A stretch of 64,000 nucleotides of DNA from SZUA-545 sp050297855 (GTDB taxonomy: Bacteria > Campylobacterota > Campylobacteria > Campylobacterales > SZUA-545). The stretch covers positions 1 through 64,000 of the forward strand of contig JBNKTC010000013.1 in NCBI GenBank assembly GCA_050297855.1, written 5' to 3'. Under the pieces are notes generated by a model, which worked only from the letters and a program-made list of their open reading frames with translations, had not been told where the DNA came from and did no database searches. Both the position numbers and the translations under genes were made by a program. Below, piece after piece: positions 33,196 through 41,702 of this stretch; the stretch's first letter is position 1, and every line of letters starts with the position of its first letter.

Positions 33196-35103
33196 ATGAT
33201 GGACAACGCATATTTGCTGTATATGACAGGGCTTTCGGTAGATAAAAAACGGATGAACAACATCATGGAGAATATCCATGATGATAGGGATATGAAGCTA
33301 TGGTATGACCATATTCATCAACTGGCAACCGTTGCTTTTAGCAAAAGGAGTGAAAAACTCGACGAGTTGAGGGAAGGGAGTGATGATTATGCGACCTTCT
33401 TGAATGCTTTTTTGTGGATGTTCGGTGCGAAGATCCCTTTTCTTAAATCGATTATTGAAAAACTATTTGATGTGCTTTTACATGAGAAAAACACAATCCG
33501 GGATATCAACCCCATCCTGGAAAGTTTTATATCAAATGCGCAGATAACTATGAAAGAGTATGATATCAGCGATTTTTTCAGGCTTTATGTCTCGCACCAG
33601 TCGGACAGTATGGGGGTGATGCCGATCGCCAGGGTGGCCCAGGAGAAGGGGTTTTCCTTTACCAATACCTACTGTGACAGGGACTATTTTGAAAACCGCT
33701 ATGTCGATCACATAGTCGTGAAGCTCGATAAAAAAAAGTATGCAAAACTCCGGGAAAACTGGCAGGGGATTTTTAATTTGCATCTTTTTGACATCTATGC
33801 GTCCAAGGTGCTGTTTGAGACCCTCGTAGACAGAGAAAAAAAACAGAACATCTTCCAGGGGGTCTTTGATCTCCATGGGACCCAAAACACCTATGTCAAC
33901 GATATGAAAAGTGCCTTCTCGGAAAGAAACCTTTTTGGTGTCAGTCTGTTGAGTTATTTCTTTGCGTTCATACAGCATGAAATTCTTGGGAATAAAGAAG
34001 TCATGATGTTTAAACCGGGGAATGAGAATGACGTAGACAACGAGTTCTTAAAAGAGTTGCTTGAGTATTCGGCTGATCCGTCGGCACTGGCTTTTACGGA
34101 AGAAAAATCCGAGGCATGCATTGAGGCCAGGGTCTACTTCTCGGATGGCAAAAAAATACTCAACAAAAACCTGGAGAACGATACTTTTTATAAGCTGTTC
34201 AGCACTAAAGAAGAGGAGACGGTCACGTCTACTCTGTTTTCGGACTTATCGCTTTCGGTCGAAGATTACTGTAAAGAAGCGTGGGACGATATCTATATCA
34301 AGCTTCCGGTCAAGATGATGCTCTCCCTGCCGGTCGATCAGGATGGAAACGCCAGCCAGTCGATCACGATCCCCCATATGGTCGACAGCGGGCAAGCGGT
34401 CGTCGATATCCTGACAGTGGGGGGTGCCGAGCACAACCGTGCCCTGGCGCACCTGATAAACAAACACAGGTTCCAATACAAAGAGGATCGGGTTTTCGGT
34501 TTTCTTGACAACTACAGTGATCTGATTCATAAACTCAAGTTTTTGGACGCTGGTTGTTTAGATCACCAAGAGAGTTTTCTAATGGCACTGAACCAGCCCG
34601 TAGCCGGGTATAATGCCATCTTCGCCCAGAGGCGGGATGTGGAGGATGGTGTCAGTTCTGCATTGGAAACAAAAGTTATCGGGTATAGCTTAATGGATAT
34701 GACTGATACAAAGCGTCGTTATAACATCGTATCCATCTACGGTTTTTCGGCCCTTTCCAGTGTTTACGCCATACACAATGTTGTAGCAGGTATATGTACG
34801 CAGGAAGGTACGGAAATTTTTAATCCGAACAGGCACTATACGCCAGGATTGAAACGCAATCCTCGAACGTTCCAGAATGATGCGTATGTACAGAAGGGAT
34901 TGGCATCTCTTTATCGTTACAAAGGAACAGGGCAGGGTATGCCGGAGAGTCAGAAAATAATCTACAATAAGTTTGAGCAAAAACATCCGCTGTATATATT
35001 TAATACACAAAGAGATGACTATATTAAGATGTTTGAATATAGTGAAGGACCGTTGTCTATTTTTGATGGGGATATACAAAGAGGAAGAGTACATGATAGA
35101 TAA
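33196..35103 (+). CDS. large protein of unknown function
   Basis: 635 residues, no signal peptide. The N-terminal ~250 residues are alpha-helical by composition (first TMs absent); the C-terminal third has two conserved-looking patches, DILTVGGAEHNRALAHLINK (~408-427) and IVSIYGFSALSSVYAIHNVV (~513-532), separated by ~90 residues. I do not recognise a named domain. Less GC-rich than the genes before the Nudix-like gene. Placed between a Nudix-like and a HAD gene with short or overlapping junctions (last 11 bases overlap the HAD start), so it probably works with them on a phosphorylated metabolite, an inference from context only. Confidence 0.7.
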   Translation: MMDNAYLLYMTGLSVDKKRMNNIMENIHDDRDMKLWYDHIHQLATVAFSKRSEKLDELREGSDDYATFLNAFLWMFGAKIPFLKSIIEKLFDVLLHEKNTIRDINPILESFISNAQITMKEYDISDFFRLYVSHQSDSMGVMPIARVAQEKGFSFTNTYCDRDYFENRYVDHIVVKLDKKKYAKLRENWQGIFNLHLFDIYASKVLFETLVDREKKQNIFQGVFDLHGTQNTYVNDMKSAFSERNLFGVSLLSYFFAFIQHEILGNKEVMMFKPGNENDVDNEFLKELLEYSADPSALAFTEEKSEACIEARVYFSDGKKILNKNLENDTFYKLFSTKEEETVTSTLFSDLSLSVEDYCKEAWDDIYIKLPVKMMLSLPVDQDGNASQSITIPHMVDSGQAVVDILTVGGAEHNRALAHLINKHRFQYKEDRVFGFLDNYSDLIHKLKFLDAGCLDHQESFLMALNQPVAGYNAIFAQRRDVEDGVSSALETKVIGYSLMDMTDTKRRYNIVSIYGFSALSSVYAIHNVVAGICTQEGTEIFNPNRHYTPGLKRNPRTFQNDAYVQKGLASLYRYKGTGQGMPESQKIIYNKFEQKHPLYIFNTQRDDYIKMFEYSEGPLSIFDGDIQRGRVHDR

Positions 35104-35794
35104 AAAACTACTGATATTCGATATCGACGGGACCCTCTGCGACATCAACCGCCCGATCGGCGCGGAGTTGCTTGCCACCCTACAGGCGCTCTCCACGCAT
35201 CACCGGATCGTCCTCGCATCGGGCAAGCCCTTTGGCTATATTGCCGGCTTGATACGCCAGCTGGGGCTGGCGGAGTGCATGGTGATCGGCGAGAACGGCG
35301 GGACGCTTATGTACAGTGCCGCTTTCCCGCCCAAAAGCTATTACCAAATCGATGTCCCCGAAGCAGTCCAGGTGCGCTTCCTGGAGATCCGGCGAAGCTT
35401 TTCGGCGGCTTTCGGGACCAGCATCTGGTTTCAGCCCAACGACGTGAACCTGACCGTCTTCCCGGTTGATATCGCCGACATCCCGAAAATCCACGACTTC
35501 GCCAAGCAGTTTGAAAACGGCGATATGAACACCTATTACCACAAAGACAGTGTCGACTTTACGCCAAAGGGCTTTGATAAAGGGACGGCCGTGGATATCC
35601 TGCTGGAGAGTACGGGGGTCGCAAAAGAGGAGCTGTACGTATTCGGCGACGGGAGTAACGACCTGCCGATGCTTCTAAAAACAAACAACGCCTTTTTGGT
35701 CAACAGCAGCCTGAAGGGCTTCGTCCCGAAGGAACGTTTTAAAGACTATGACGCGCTCAACCGTTACCTGCAGCGAACGTTTATAGAGGCATAG
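35093..35794 (+). CDS. HAD-IIB (Cof/SPP-like) phosphatase
   Basis: 233 residues from ATG 35093 (AGGA seven bases upstream, inside the preceding gene). Catalytic DxD in IFDIDGTLCD (D10, D12), motif II in LASGKPFGYI, the cap segment, Lys in GFDKGTAVDILL and motif IV in VFGDGSNDLPML. HAD-IIB enzymes dephosphorylate sugar phosphates such as sucrose-6-phosphate or mannose-phosphates; the exact substrate cannot be inferred. Confidence 0.9.
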   Translation: MIDKKLLIFDIDGTLCDINRPIGAELLATLQALSTHHRIVLASGKPFGYIAGLIRQLGLAECMVIGENGGTLMYSAAFPPKSYYQIDVPEAVQVRFLEIRRSFSAAFGTSIWFQPNDVNLTVFPVDIADIPKIHDFAKQFENGDMNTYYHKDSVDFTPKGFDKGTAVDILLESTGVAKEELYVFGDGSNDLPMLLKTNNAFLVNSSLKGFVPKERFKDYDALNRYLQRTFIEA

Positions 35795-35819
35795 CCCGCA
35801 AGCGGGAAAAGGAGCAGCG

Positions 35820-36161
35820 ATGGCCGTCGTATCGAAGGAAAACGCCGAGCACTACACCTGGGGAGAAGGGTGCGACGGCTGGCATCTGGCCAAGACGCCG
35901 GGGCTGAGTGTCATCCGGGAACGTGTCCCGCCCGGCGGTGCTGAAGTGAAGCACTATCACGCGAAGGCGGAGCAGTTTTTTTATGTGCTTTCCGGTGTCG
36001 CGACGATGGAGACGGATAGCGGGGTTTATACGATCGATGCGGATCACGGGTTGCATGTGGCTGCCGGGGTGTCGCATCGGTTGAGTAATCGCGGGGATGT
36101 GGATTTGGTGTTTTTGGTTATCTCCAGTCCGCCTAGTCATGGGGATCGGGTTGTCGGGTAA
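35820..36161 (+). CDS. cupin-domain protein
   Basis: 113 residues, a single cupin barrel: HYHAKAEQFFYVLSGVATME supplies the metal-binding HxH...E pattern, and AAGVSHRLSNRGDVDLVFLV the second motif. Probably binds a divalent metal and a small ligand. AGGAG precedes the ATG. Function unknown. Confidence 0.85.
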   Translation: MAVVSKENAEHYTWGEGCDGWHLAKTPGLSVIRERVPPGGAEVKHYHAKAEQFFYVLSGVATMETDSGVYTIDADHGLHVAAGVSHRLSNRGDVDLVFLVISSPPSHGDRVVG

Positions 36162-36179
36162 AAATCGCAAGGGGATAAT

Positions 36180-36579
36180 ATGAAACGGTTACTGGTAATT
36201 CTTGTTTTTGCTTATCAATGCCAATGCGGACAGTACGTCGTATATGCGGTTTACAAACGACTTGATAGTCGATAAGACATTCTATATCGAAGAAAAAAGC
36301 GGATACGACACCATTGTCAAGTGCTATCTCCATGAGAAGAAGCTGCGGATGTTCTATGTCATCTTTTTTAAGGGCAGACTGGAGGAGACGATGACGTTGG
36401 ATGCAACATTGACTAGTGACGGAAGTATCGCCTATACGGTGTTTAATCGGCCGACGGAGCTTAGGCTGGAGAAGGTTACGGACAGGGCGTATGTGGTGAA
36501 AGAGTTTCATAATCATGGGAAAGAAGCTAAGCATACGTTGGTTTTAGGGTTTGAGATGCCGGAGGGGTTTGGGGAGTGA
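36180..36579 (+). pseudogene. small secreted protein with one-base frameshift
   Basis: ATG 36180 (AAGGGG five bases upstream) begins MKRLLVILV, but its frame closes soon (TAA near 36272) while the next frame continues as FLLINANADSTSYMRFTNDL to the stop at 36579. Removing one T from the T5 run at 36205-36209 joins them into MKRLLVILVLLINANADS, an ideal signal peptide cleaved after ANA, followed by a ~110-residue beta-rich mature protein (FYIEEKSGYDTIVKCYLHEK). So the gene is inactivated, phase-variable in the T-run, or the run is a sequencing error. The remaining product has no family I recognise. Confidence 0.65.
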
Positions 36580-36624
36580 GAACTGGTTTGTGGAGGGATT
36601 CTGACATGGCAAGGAATAATATAG

Positions 36625-37800
36625 ATGTTTTTATTGCCATTTAATAGGAAGGATATTGATGTCCTGAATAAAGAATGTAAAAATCTGAATATTTTTCCTA
36701 TTTTTTTGCAAAATTACTTGTATGACTCATCAGATAATCCAATAGTTAAGCCATTACTTCGATTAGTAAACGAAGGATATGAATATTTATCAATCATGAG
36801 TACTGAAGAGATCAAACAACTGATAATGACTATTCCAGGTGGAATTAGGATGCAAGTTGAATTTGATGATTTTACAAACTTTAAAGATGTAGAGTATTTA
36901 AAAAGGGTCTCTTTATATTATTTAATTCATGTAGTTTCATTTGACTATATAAACTTTGATGAAATAATAAAAAATGATCCAAACAAAAATATTGTTTTAA
37001 AGACTTATCCTGAGTTAGAAGAAAAACTCGATAAAGATGGTTTACTGCTATTAGATGAAGATTTTATTTTACATGACAGTGGAATTATTTATAAAAAACA
37101 TGTTTTGCATTATCATCAATTTTTAAGACGTGGATATTCTTCAAATCCGAATTTTGATTTTTTAGCTAGATTTCTCTCTTATTATCACACAACAAAACAA
37201 GTAAATAAGTTTAGAATAGCAATTGATATGCAAAGAATAATGCCAAAGGAATATCTCCAGCATTTAGTCGAATGTGATGCATGGTTTGGCCCAAATTTTG
37301 ATGTTAATAAATTAGATGACAAATATTCGGTAGGTGTGACAGTAAAAAAGAGAATGAAACCTTCAATTTTTGATTTGAGTAATGATTTGGATAGAACAGA
37401 GTTTTTATGGCAGTATAAAGACGATCTTAAAACGTTTGAAATAGAAGAAATATCAAATGCTGAATATAAATTTGATAAATTCCATATTAATAGATATATT
37501 CACGCAGAAAGAGATATTCGAAAAAAACTATTACAACATTTTGATGGTGCTGTAAAAGTCTATACACATGAATACAAAAAAAGATTAGAGTCACAGTTTC
37601 CTAATGAGTATAGGGCACCTGTCAAAATCAAACTATTTAGAATTGATGGAAATATAGATCTTGAAAAATGGATTGATCTGATAAGTTATTTTTTCAAAGG
37701 CAATGAAATGATTTTAGAATATTTTGATCCAGATGGGTTTGAAACACGATTTGGTCAAAAAATGAGAGAGTACAAAGAAAAGAAGTCTAGCCAGATTTAA
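36625..37800 (+). CDS. AT-rich orphan gene of unknown function
   Basis: 391 residues, no signal peptide. Codon use (AAA, GAA, ATT, TTA) is far more AT-rich than all flanking genes, which points to recent transfer. The C-terminal half contains DRTEFLWQYKDDL, FHINRYIHAERDI and LLQHFDGAVKVYTHEYKKRL, a motif series of an uncharacterised bacterial family as far as I can recall; no catalytic motif is recognised. Start at ATG 36625 is preceded by AAGGAAT, about 8 bases away. It is bounded on the right by the folded element at 37.8 kb. Mobile cargo or a defence-type gene is possible, but not shown. Confidence 0.7.
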   Translation: MFLLPFNRKDIDVLNKECKNLNIFPIFLQNYLYDSSDNPIVKPLLRLVNEGYEYLSIMSTEEIKQLIMTIPGGIRMQVEFDDFTNFKDVEYLKRVSLYYLIHVVSFDYINFDEIIKNDPNKNIVLKTYPELEEKLDKDGLLLLDEDFILHDSGIIYKKHVLHYHQFLRRGYSSNPNFDFLARFLSYYHTTKQVNKFRIAIDMQRIMPKEYLQHLVECDAWFGPNFDVNKLDDKYSVGVTVKKRMKPSIFDLSNDLDRTEFLWQYKDDLKTFEIEEISNAEYKFDKFHINRYIHAERDIRKKLLQHFDGAVKVYTHEYKKRLESQFPNEYRAPVKIKLFRIDGNIDLEKWIDLISYFFKGNEMILEYFDPDGFETRFGQKMREYKEKKSSQI

Positions 37801-37994
37801 CTGTTCGCGCCGGGCGCGAACGACATTTAGGATTGTAACGCGTTGTTAGCGAAGCCAAAGCCTTCGAACAGCTTCCTTCGGCGGTGCACTTTGTGCACAA
37901 CGCCTTTGGTTTCGACGCTATAAATGACACGCAGGTGTCATTTACTTACGCGTCTCACATGGGATTGATGTAAAAAGCGTCAGCTTTTTACATC
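37801..37994. repeat. highly structured intergenic element
   Basis: Between the orphan gene and groEL several hairpins are packed: GTTCGCGC-CGG-GCGCGAAC (37803-37821); AACGCGTT (37837-37844); a long arm CGAAGCCAAAG (37850-37860) with CTTTGGTTTCG (37904-37914), complete if one G-U pair is allowed; GTGCAC-TTT-GTGCAC (37884-37898) inside it; TAAATGACAC-GCAG-GTGTCATTTA (37921-37944); and GATGTAAAAAGC-GTCA-GCTTTTTACATC (37967-37994). Looks like a folded mobile repeat, attC-like remnant or structured RNA. It overlaps the groEL stop. Confidence 0.7.
37967..37994 (-). terminator. 12-bp hairpin at the groEL stop
   Basis: GATGTAAAAAGC-GTCA-GCTTTTTACATC is a perfect stem-loop covering the groEL TAA. 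It lacks a clear T-run after the stem, so it may be a bidirectional or imperfect terminator. Confidence 0.45.
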
Positions 37995-39622
37995 ATCCCA
38001 CCCATTCCTCCCATGCCGCCCATGTCTGGCATTGGGGCTGCCGGGGCAGCTTCTTTGATATCGCTGACCGTTGCTTCTGTTGTGAGGAGCAGGCTGGATA
38101 CGGAGATGGCGTTTTGGATGGCGATACGCTCGACTTTTGTCGGGTCGATGATCCCTTCTTTAAACATATCGACGTATTCGCCTTTGGCCGCGTTGAAGCC
38201 GGTGTTGGCGTCTTTGGCTGTTTCGACGGCGTTGGCTACGACGCCCGCGTCAAAGCCTGCGTTTTCTGCGATCTGTCGCAGAGGGGCTTTGACCGCACGG
38301 GTGATGATGTCCGCGCCGATCGCTTCGTCGCCGGATACGTCCAGTTTGATCGCTGCCGTTGCACGGATCAGGGCTGCACCGCCGCCGATGACCACGCCTT
38401 CTTCCACTGCCGCTTTTGTCGCGGAGAGGGCATCGTCTACGCGGTCTTTTTTCTCTTTCATCTCCGTCTCGGTAGCCGCACCGACTTTGATGACGGCGAC
38501 ACCGCCTGTCAGTTTCGCCAGGCGCTCCTGCAGTTTTTCTCTGTCGTAGTCAGAGCTTGTCTCGTCGATCTGGGCTCTGATCTGGCTGATACGGCCTTCG
38601 ACGTTGGCTTTGTCGCCTTTACCGTCTACGATCGTCGTGTTCTCTTTTTCGATGACGACACGTGCCGCCTGTCCGAGGTTATCCAGTGTCGCACCTTCCA
38701 GCGTTGCACCGATCTCTTCGCTGATGACGTTCCCGCCTGTCAGGATCGCGATATCCTGGAGCATCGCTTTTCTCCTGTCGCCGAAGCCCGGGGCTTTGAC
38801 CGCCGCGATGTTAAGTACGCCGCGCAGTTTGTTGACAACGAGAGTCGCCAGCGCTTCGCCTTCGATATCTTCCGCTACGATGATGAGCGGCTTGCCTGTC
38901 TGGTTGACCTGCTCAAGGACCGGTAGAAGCTCTTTCATGCTCGTGATCTTTTTGTCGACCAGCAGGATGAAAGGATTGTCGTATTCGGCGATCATCTTTT
39001 CGCTGTTTGTTACGAAGTACGGGGAGAGGTACCCGCGGTCAAACTGCATCCCTTCGACGACGTCCAGTTCGTCGTTGATACCCTTCGCTTCTTCGACCGT
39101 GATAACACCGTCTTTACCGACTTTGTCCATCGCTTCGGCGATGAGGTCCCCGATCTTGGAGTCGGAGTTGGCGGAGATCGTCGCGACCTGGGCGATCTCT
39201 TTTTTGTCTTTGACCTCTTTGCTCATCTTGTGCAGCTCGGCGATGATCGCTTCGGCCGCTTTGTCCATCCCGCGTTTGACTTCGATCGGGTTGGCACCGG
39301 CTGTGATGTTTCTAAGCCCTTCTTTGAAGATCGCGTTGGCAAGGACCGTCGCGGTCGTCGTACCGTCACCCGCTTCGTCGGCTGTCTTGGAAGCGACCTC
39401 TTTGACCAGGGCCGCGCCCATGTTTTCGATCGTGTCTTCGAGCTCGATCTCTTTGGCTACGGACACGCCGTCTTTTGTGATGTGCGGAGCGCCGAAGCTT
39501 TTTTGGATCAGAACGTTTCGACCTCTCGGTCCCATTGTGACCTTAACGGCGTCTGCCAGTTTTCGTACACCTTCGTACAGCTTGTTTCGTGCATCGTCTG
39601 AAAAGTGGATCTCTTTTGCCAT
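37988..39622 (-). CDS. groEL: chaperonin GroEL
   Basis: 544 residues with the complete Cpn60 pattern: MAKEIHFSDDARNKLYEGVR, the nucleotide loop VTMGPRGRNVLIQKSFGAP, GDGTTTATVLA, and the Gly-Met tail GGMGGMGGMM. The N-terminal sequence is characteristic of Campylobacterota. Forms the 14-mer folding chamber with GroES. Ten bases after groES in one operon under the CIRCE-controlled promoter. The stop codon overlaps a 12-bp hairpin. Confidence 0.98.
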   Translation of the reverse strand: MAKEIHFSDDARNKLYEGVRKLADAVKVTMGPRGRNVLIQKSFGAPHITKDGVSVAKEIELEDTIENMGAALVKEVASKTADEAGDGTTTATVLANAIFKEGLRNITAGANPIEVKRGMDKAAEAIIAELHKMSKEVKDKKEIAQVATISANSDSKIGDLIAEAMDKVGKDGVITVEEAKGINDELDVVEGMQFDRGYLSPYFVTNSEKMIAEYDNPFILLVDKKITSMKELLPVLEQVNQTGKPLIIVAEDIEGEALATLVVNKLRGVLNIAAVKAPGFGDRRKAMLQDIAILTGGNVISEEIGATLEGATLDNLGQAARVVIEKENTTIVDGKGDKANVEGRISQIRAQIDETSSDYDREKLQERLAKLTGGVAVIKVGAATETEMKEKKDRVDDALSATKAAVEEGVVIGGGAALIRATAAIKLDVSGDEAIGADIITRAVKAPLRQIAENAGFDAGVVANAVETAKDANTGFNAAKGEYVDMFKEGIIDPTKVERIAIQNAISVSSLLLTTEATVSDIKEAAPAAPMPDMGGMGGMGGMM

Positions 39623-39632
39623 TATGTGCTCC

Positions 39633-39920
39633 TTATTTAATAACTTTTACAAGAATTTCATCATTTTTTTCGCTGTTGTTAAGAACAACATACTCTTTAC
39701 CGTCTAGCATGATCTCCGTACCGGCGTATTTACCGAACAGGACCACATCGCCCACGGCGATCTCACCGCGCTCTTCGACAGTTTTGCTGACCGCAACGAC
39801 GGTACCTTCCGTCTGCTTTTCCGCAGCAGCGTTGTCCGGGATAATGATTCCAGAAGCGGTTGTCTTCGCCTCCTCTTTTCTCTCTACGATAACTCTTTCA
39901 CCAAGAGGTTTGAAATTCAT
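39633..39920 (-). CDS. groES: co-chaperonin GroES
   Basis: 95 residues: MNFKPLGERVIVERKEEAKT, mobile loop SGIIIPDNAAAEKQTEG, GDVVLFGKYAGTEIMLDG. Forms the heptameric lid on GroEL. First gene of the heat-shock operon; RBS AAAGGGG upstream of ATG. Confidence 0.98.
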   Translation of the reverse strand: MNFKPLGERVIVERKEEAKTTASGIIIPDNAAAEKQTEGTVVAVSKTVEERGEIAVGDVVLFGKYAGTEIMLDGKEYVVLNNSEKNDEILVKVIK

Positions 39921-39964
39921 TGGATTCCCCTTTTATCTATTAATGTTTTATTGATATGGCTATT

Positions 39965-39991
39965 TTAGCACTCTTATACTTAGAATGCTAA
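39965..39991. promoter_or_regulatory. CIRCE element (HrcA operator)
   Basis: TTAGCACTC, nine bases, GAATGCTAA: one mismatch from the consensus TTAGCACTC-N9-GAGTGCTAA. It covers the predicted start point of groESL transcription, so HrcA should repress it. No hrcA gene is in this window. Confidence 0.93.
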
Positions 39992-39995
39992 TGCA

Positions 39996-40025
39996 ATTAT
40001 ATAACGTTTAGTCTTTTGTTGTCAA
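39996..40025 (-). promoter_or_regulatory. groESL promoter
   Basis: On the minus strand TTGACA (40025-40020), an 18-base spacer and TATAAT (40001-39996), a near-consensus sigma-70 promoter placing the transcription start inside CIRCE. Confidence 0.85.
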
Positions 40026-40078
40026 CCTTTAAAAAGTTAACAATTTGACATTTCAAAAAATTGAAAACCGTATCCGTG

Positions 40079-40084
40079 TATAAT
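40079..40084 (+). promoter_or_regulatory. -10 box for recN
   Basis: TATAAT 60 bases before the recN start; the hexamer TTGAAA at 40061 is too close to serve as a normal -35. A TTTCAA-AAAA-TTGAAA dyad (40051-40066) lies just upstream. Confidence 0.45.
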
Positions 40085-40144
40085 GGTACAACATTATTAT
40101 AAAAAGGGCGTCTAACCGTGACAGCCCAAAGGCAGTAGAGAGAG

Positions 40145-41665
40145 ATGATTGAGCGCGTTTTTATCAAGGATAACCTGACGATCAAAAAGGCCGAGCTGGA
40201 GCTGGGAAGCGGGCTGATGGTCTTTTCCGGGAGTTCCGGGGCGGGAAAATCGGTGCTGATGCAGTCGATCCTCTCCGTTTTCGGGCTGGGGGACGCCAAT
40301 GCCGCTACCGCCGAAGTGAGCCTTCGAAACTTTGAGCTGCCCGAGGATTTCGAAGAGGACGACGAGGTCGTCATCAAACAGGTCAAAAAAGAGAAGGTGC
40401 GCTACTTCCTCAACGGCCAGACGGTAAGCAAGACCCGTCTTAAGGATATGGGTCTGGGATATCTATTCCACCTCAACCACAAAAACATGAGCGAGTTCGA
40501 GCAGGCCAACCTGATCGGTCTGCTGGACCATGCCGTACTCTCCCAGACAAAAAGCTACGCCAAGACGCTGGAGAGTTTCCGGGCCAATTACGCCGACTTC
40601 CGGGCAAAGTCCAAAGAGCTGGCAGAGCTCGAAGAGCAGGAGCAGAAGGTCGAGGAGCTCAAGGAGTTCGCCCGTTTCGAGATCTCCCGTATCGAAGATG
40701 TTGCCCCCAAGCCGGGCGAGGACGAGGAGCTGATGGGGATCAAGAAGCTGCTCTCCAAAAAAGACAAGATCGAAGACGCGGCTTCAAAGGCGGAGGATAT
40801 CTTCGCCTTCGAACATGCGGTTAACGAGCTTTACGAACTGCTGGGCGAAGACGCTGGGGTCTTTTCCGATGCGATGAACGAGGTACGCGGCGTCATCGAA
40901 AATGCCCGCGACTCCGCCGAAGAGCTGGAGGAGGTGGATATCGAGTCGGTCCTCGACCGCATCGAGAAGATCGCCGACCTGACCAAACGCTACGGATCCA
41001 TCGAAGCGGCCCTGGAGTACAAGGAACAGAAGCTAAAAGAGCTGGAGAAGTACGAGGATCTGGACAGCAGCAAACACGAGCTGGAAAAAGAGCTGGGGGA
41101 GCTGGAAAAAGCGATCGATACCCAGGCCAAGGAGATCTCCGATGCCCGGGCCAAACAGCTCAAAAAACTCGAAACGTCGCTGAATGAGTACCTGCAGATG
41201 CTCTACATGCCCAAAGCGACGGTCACACTGGAGAAAAAGCCGATGGATGGGACGGGGATCGATACGTTTATCCTGAAAAGCGGGGGGACCGAAGTGGATA
41301 ACCTATCCGCCGGGGAGTTCAACCGGATGCGCCTGGCACTCCTGGCGGCCAAGGTGAAGTTTAACGTCGCCTCCAATACCCAGGTGCTCTTCCTTGACGA
41401 GATCGATGCCAACCTCTCAGGGGAAGAGTCCGCGAGCGTAGCCAACGTGCTGAAATTCCTGGCCGAGCGCTTCCAGATCTTCGCCATCTCCCACCAGGCC
41501 CAGCTGACCAGCAAGGCGGACAAGCACTTCCTGGTCAGCAAACCGGGCGGTGAGACCCTGATCCGCGAACTGAGCGAAGCCGAACGTATCGAAGAGATCG
41601 CCCGGATCGTCAGCGGAGAAGAGATTACTAAAGAAGCGTTGGACTACGCCAAGAAGCTATTTTAG
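40145..41665 (+). CDS. recN: DNA repair protein RecN
   Basis: 506 residues, shorter than the ~550-residue E. coli protein, as in other Campylobacterota. Walker A FSGSSGAGKSVLMQS, a central coiled coil (~170-370), the ABC signature NLSAGEFNRMRLALLAAK and Walker B VLFLDEIDANLSGEES, then AISHQAQLTSKADKHFLVSK. SMC-like ATPase working in recombinational repair of double-strand breaks. Divergent from groESL; convergent with the next envelope gene. Confidence 0.92.
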   Translation: MIERVFIKDNLTIKKAELELGSGLMVFSGSSGAGKSVLMQSILSVFGLGDANAATAEVSLRNFELPEDFEEDDEVVIKQVKKEKVRYFLNGQTVSKTRLKDMGLGYLFHLNHKNMSEFEQANLIGLLDHAVLSQTKSYAKTLESFRANYADFRAKSKELAELEEQEQKVEELKEFARFEISRIEDVAPKPGEDEELMGIKKLLSKKDKIEDAASKAEDIFAFEHAVNELYELLGEDAGVFSDAMNEVRGVIENARDSAEELEEVDIESVLDRIEKIADLTKRYGSIEAALEYKEQKLKELEKYEDLDSSKHELEKELGELEKAIDTQAKEISDARAKQLKKLETSLNEYLQMLYMPKATVTLEKKPMDGTGIDTFILKSGGTEVDNLSAGEFNRMRLALLAAKVKFNVASNTQVLFLDEIDANLSGEESASVANVLKFLAERFQIFAISHQAQLTSKADKHFLVSKPGGETLIRELSEAERIEEIARIVSGEEITKEALDYAKKLF

Positions 41666-41702
41666 AACGCATTTCGGGATTTGCTTCCACAGAGCGTCTA
41701 AT

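Noticed and set aside
37803..37821. Terminator after the orphan gene (GTTCGCGC-CGG-GCGCGAAC)
   Set aside because: The hairpin is strong but no T-run follows; it fits better as part of the multi-hairpin element.
37801..37860. Integron attC site right of the AT-rich orphan gene
   Set aside because: The short core sites GTTRRRY and RYYYAAC do not fit (the nearest, GTTAGCG, has mismatches), and no integrase or second cassette is present. Kept only as one hypothesis for the folded element.
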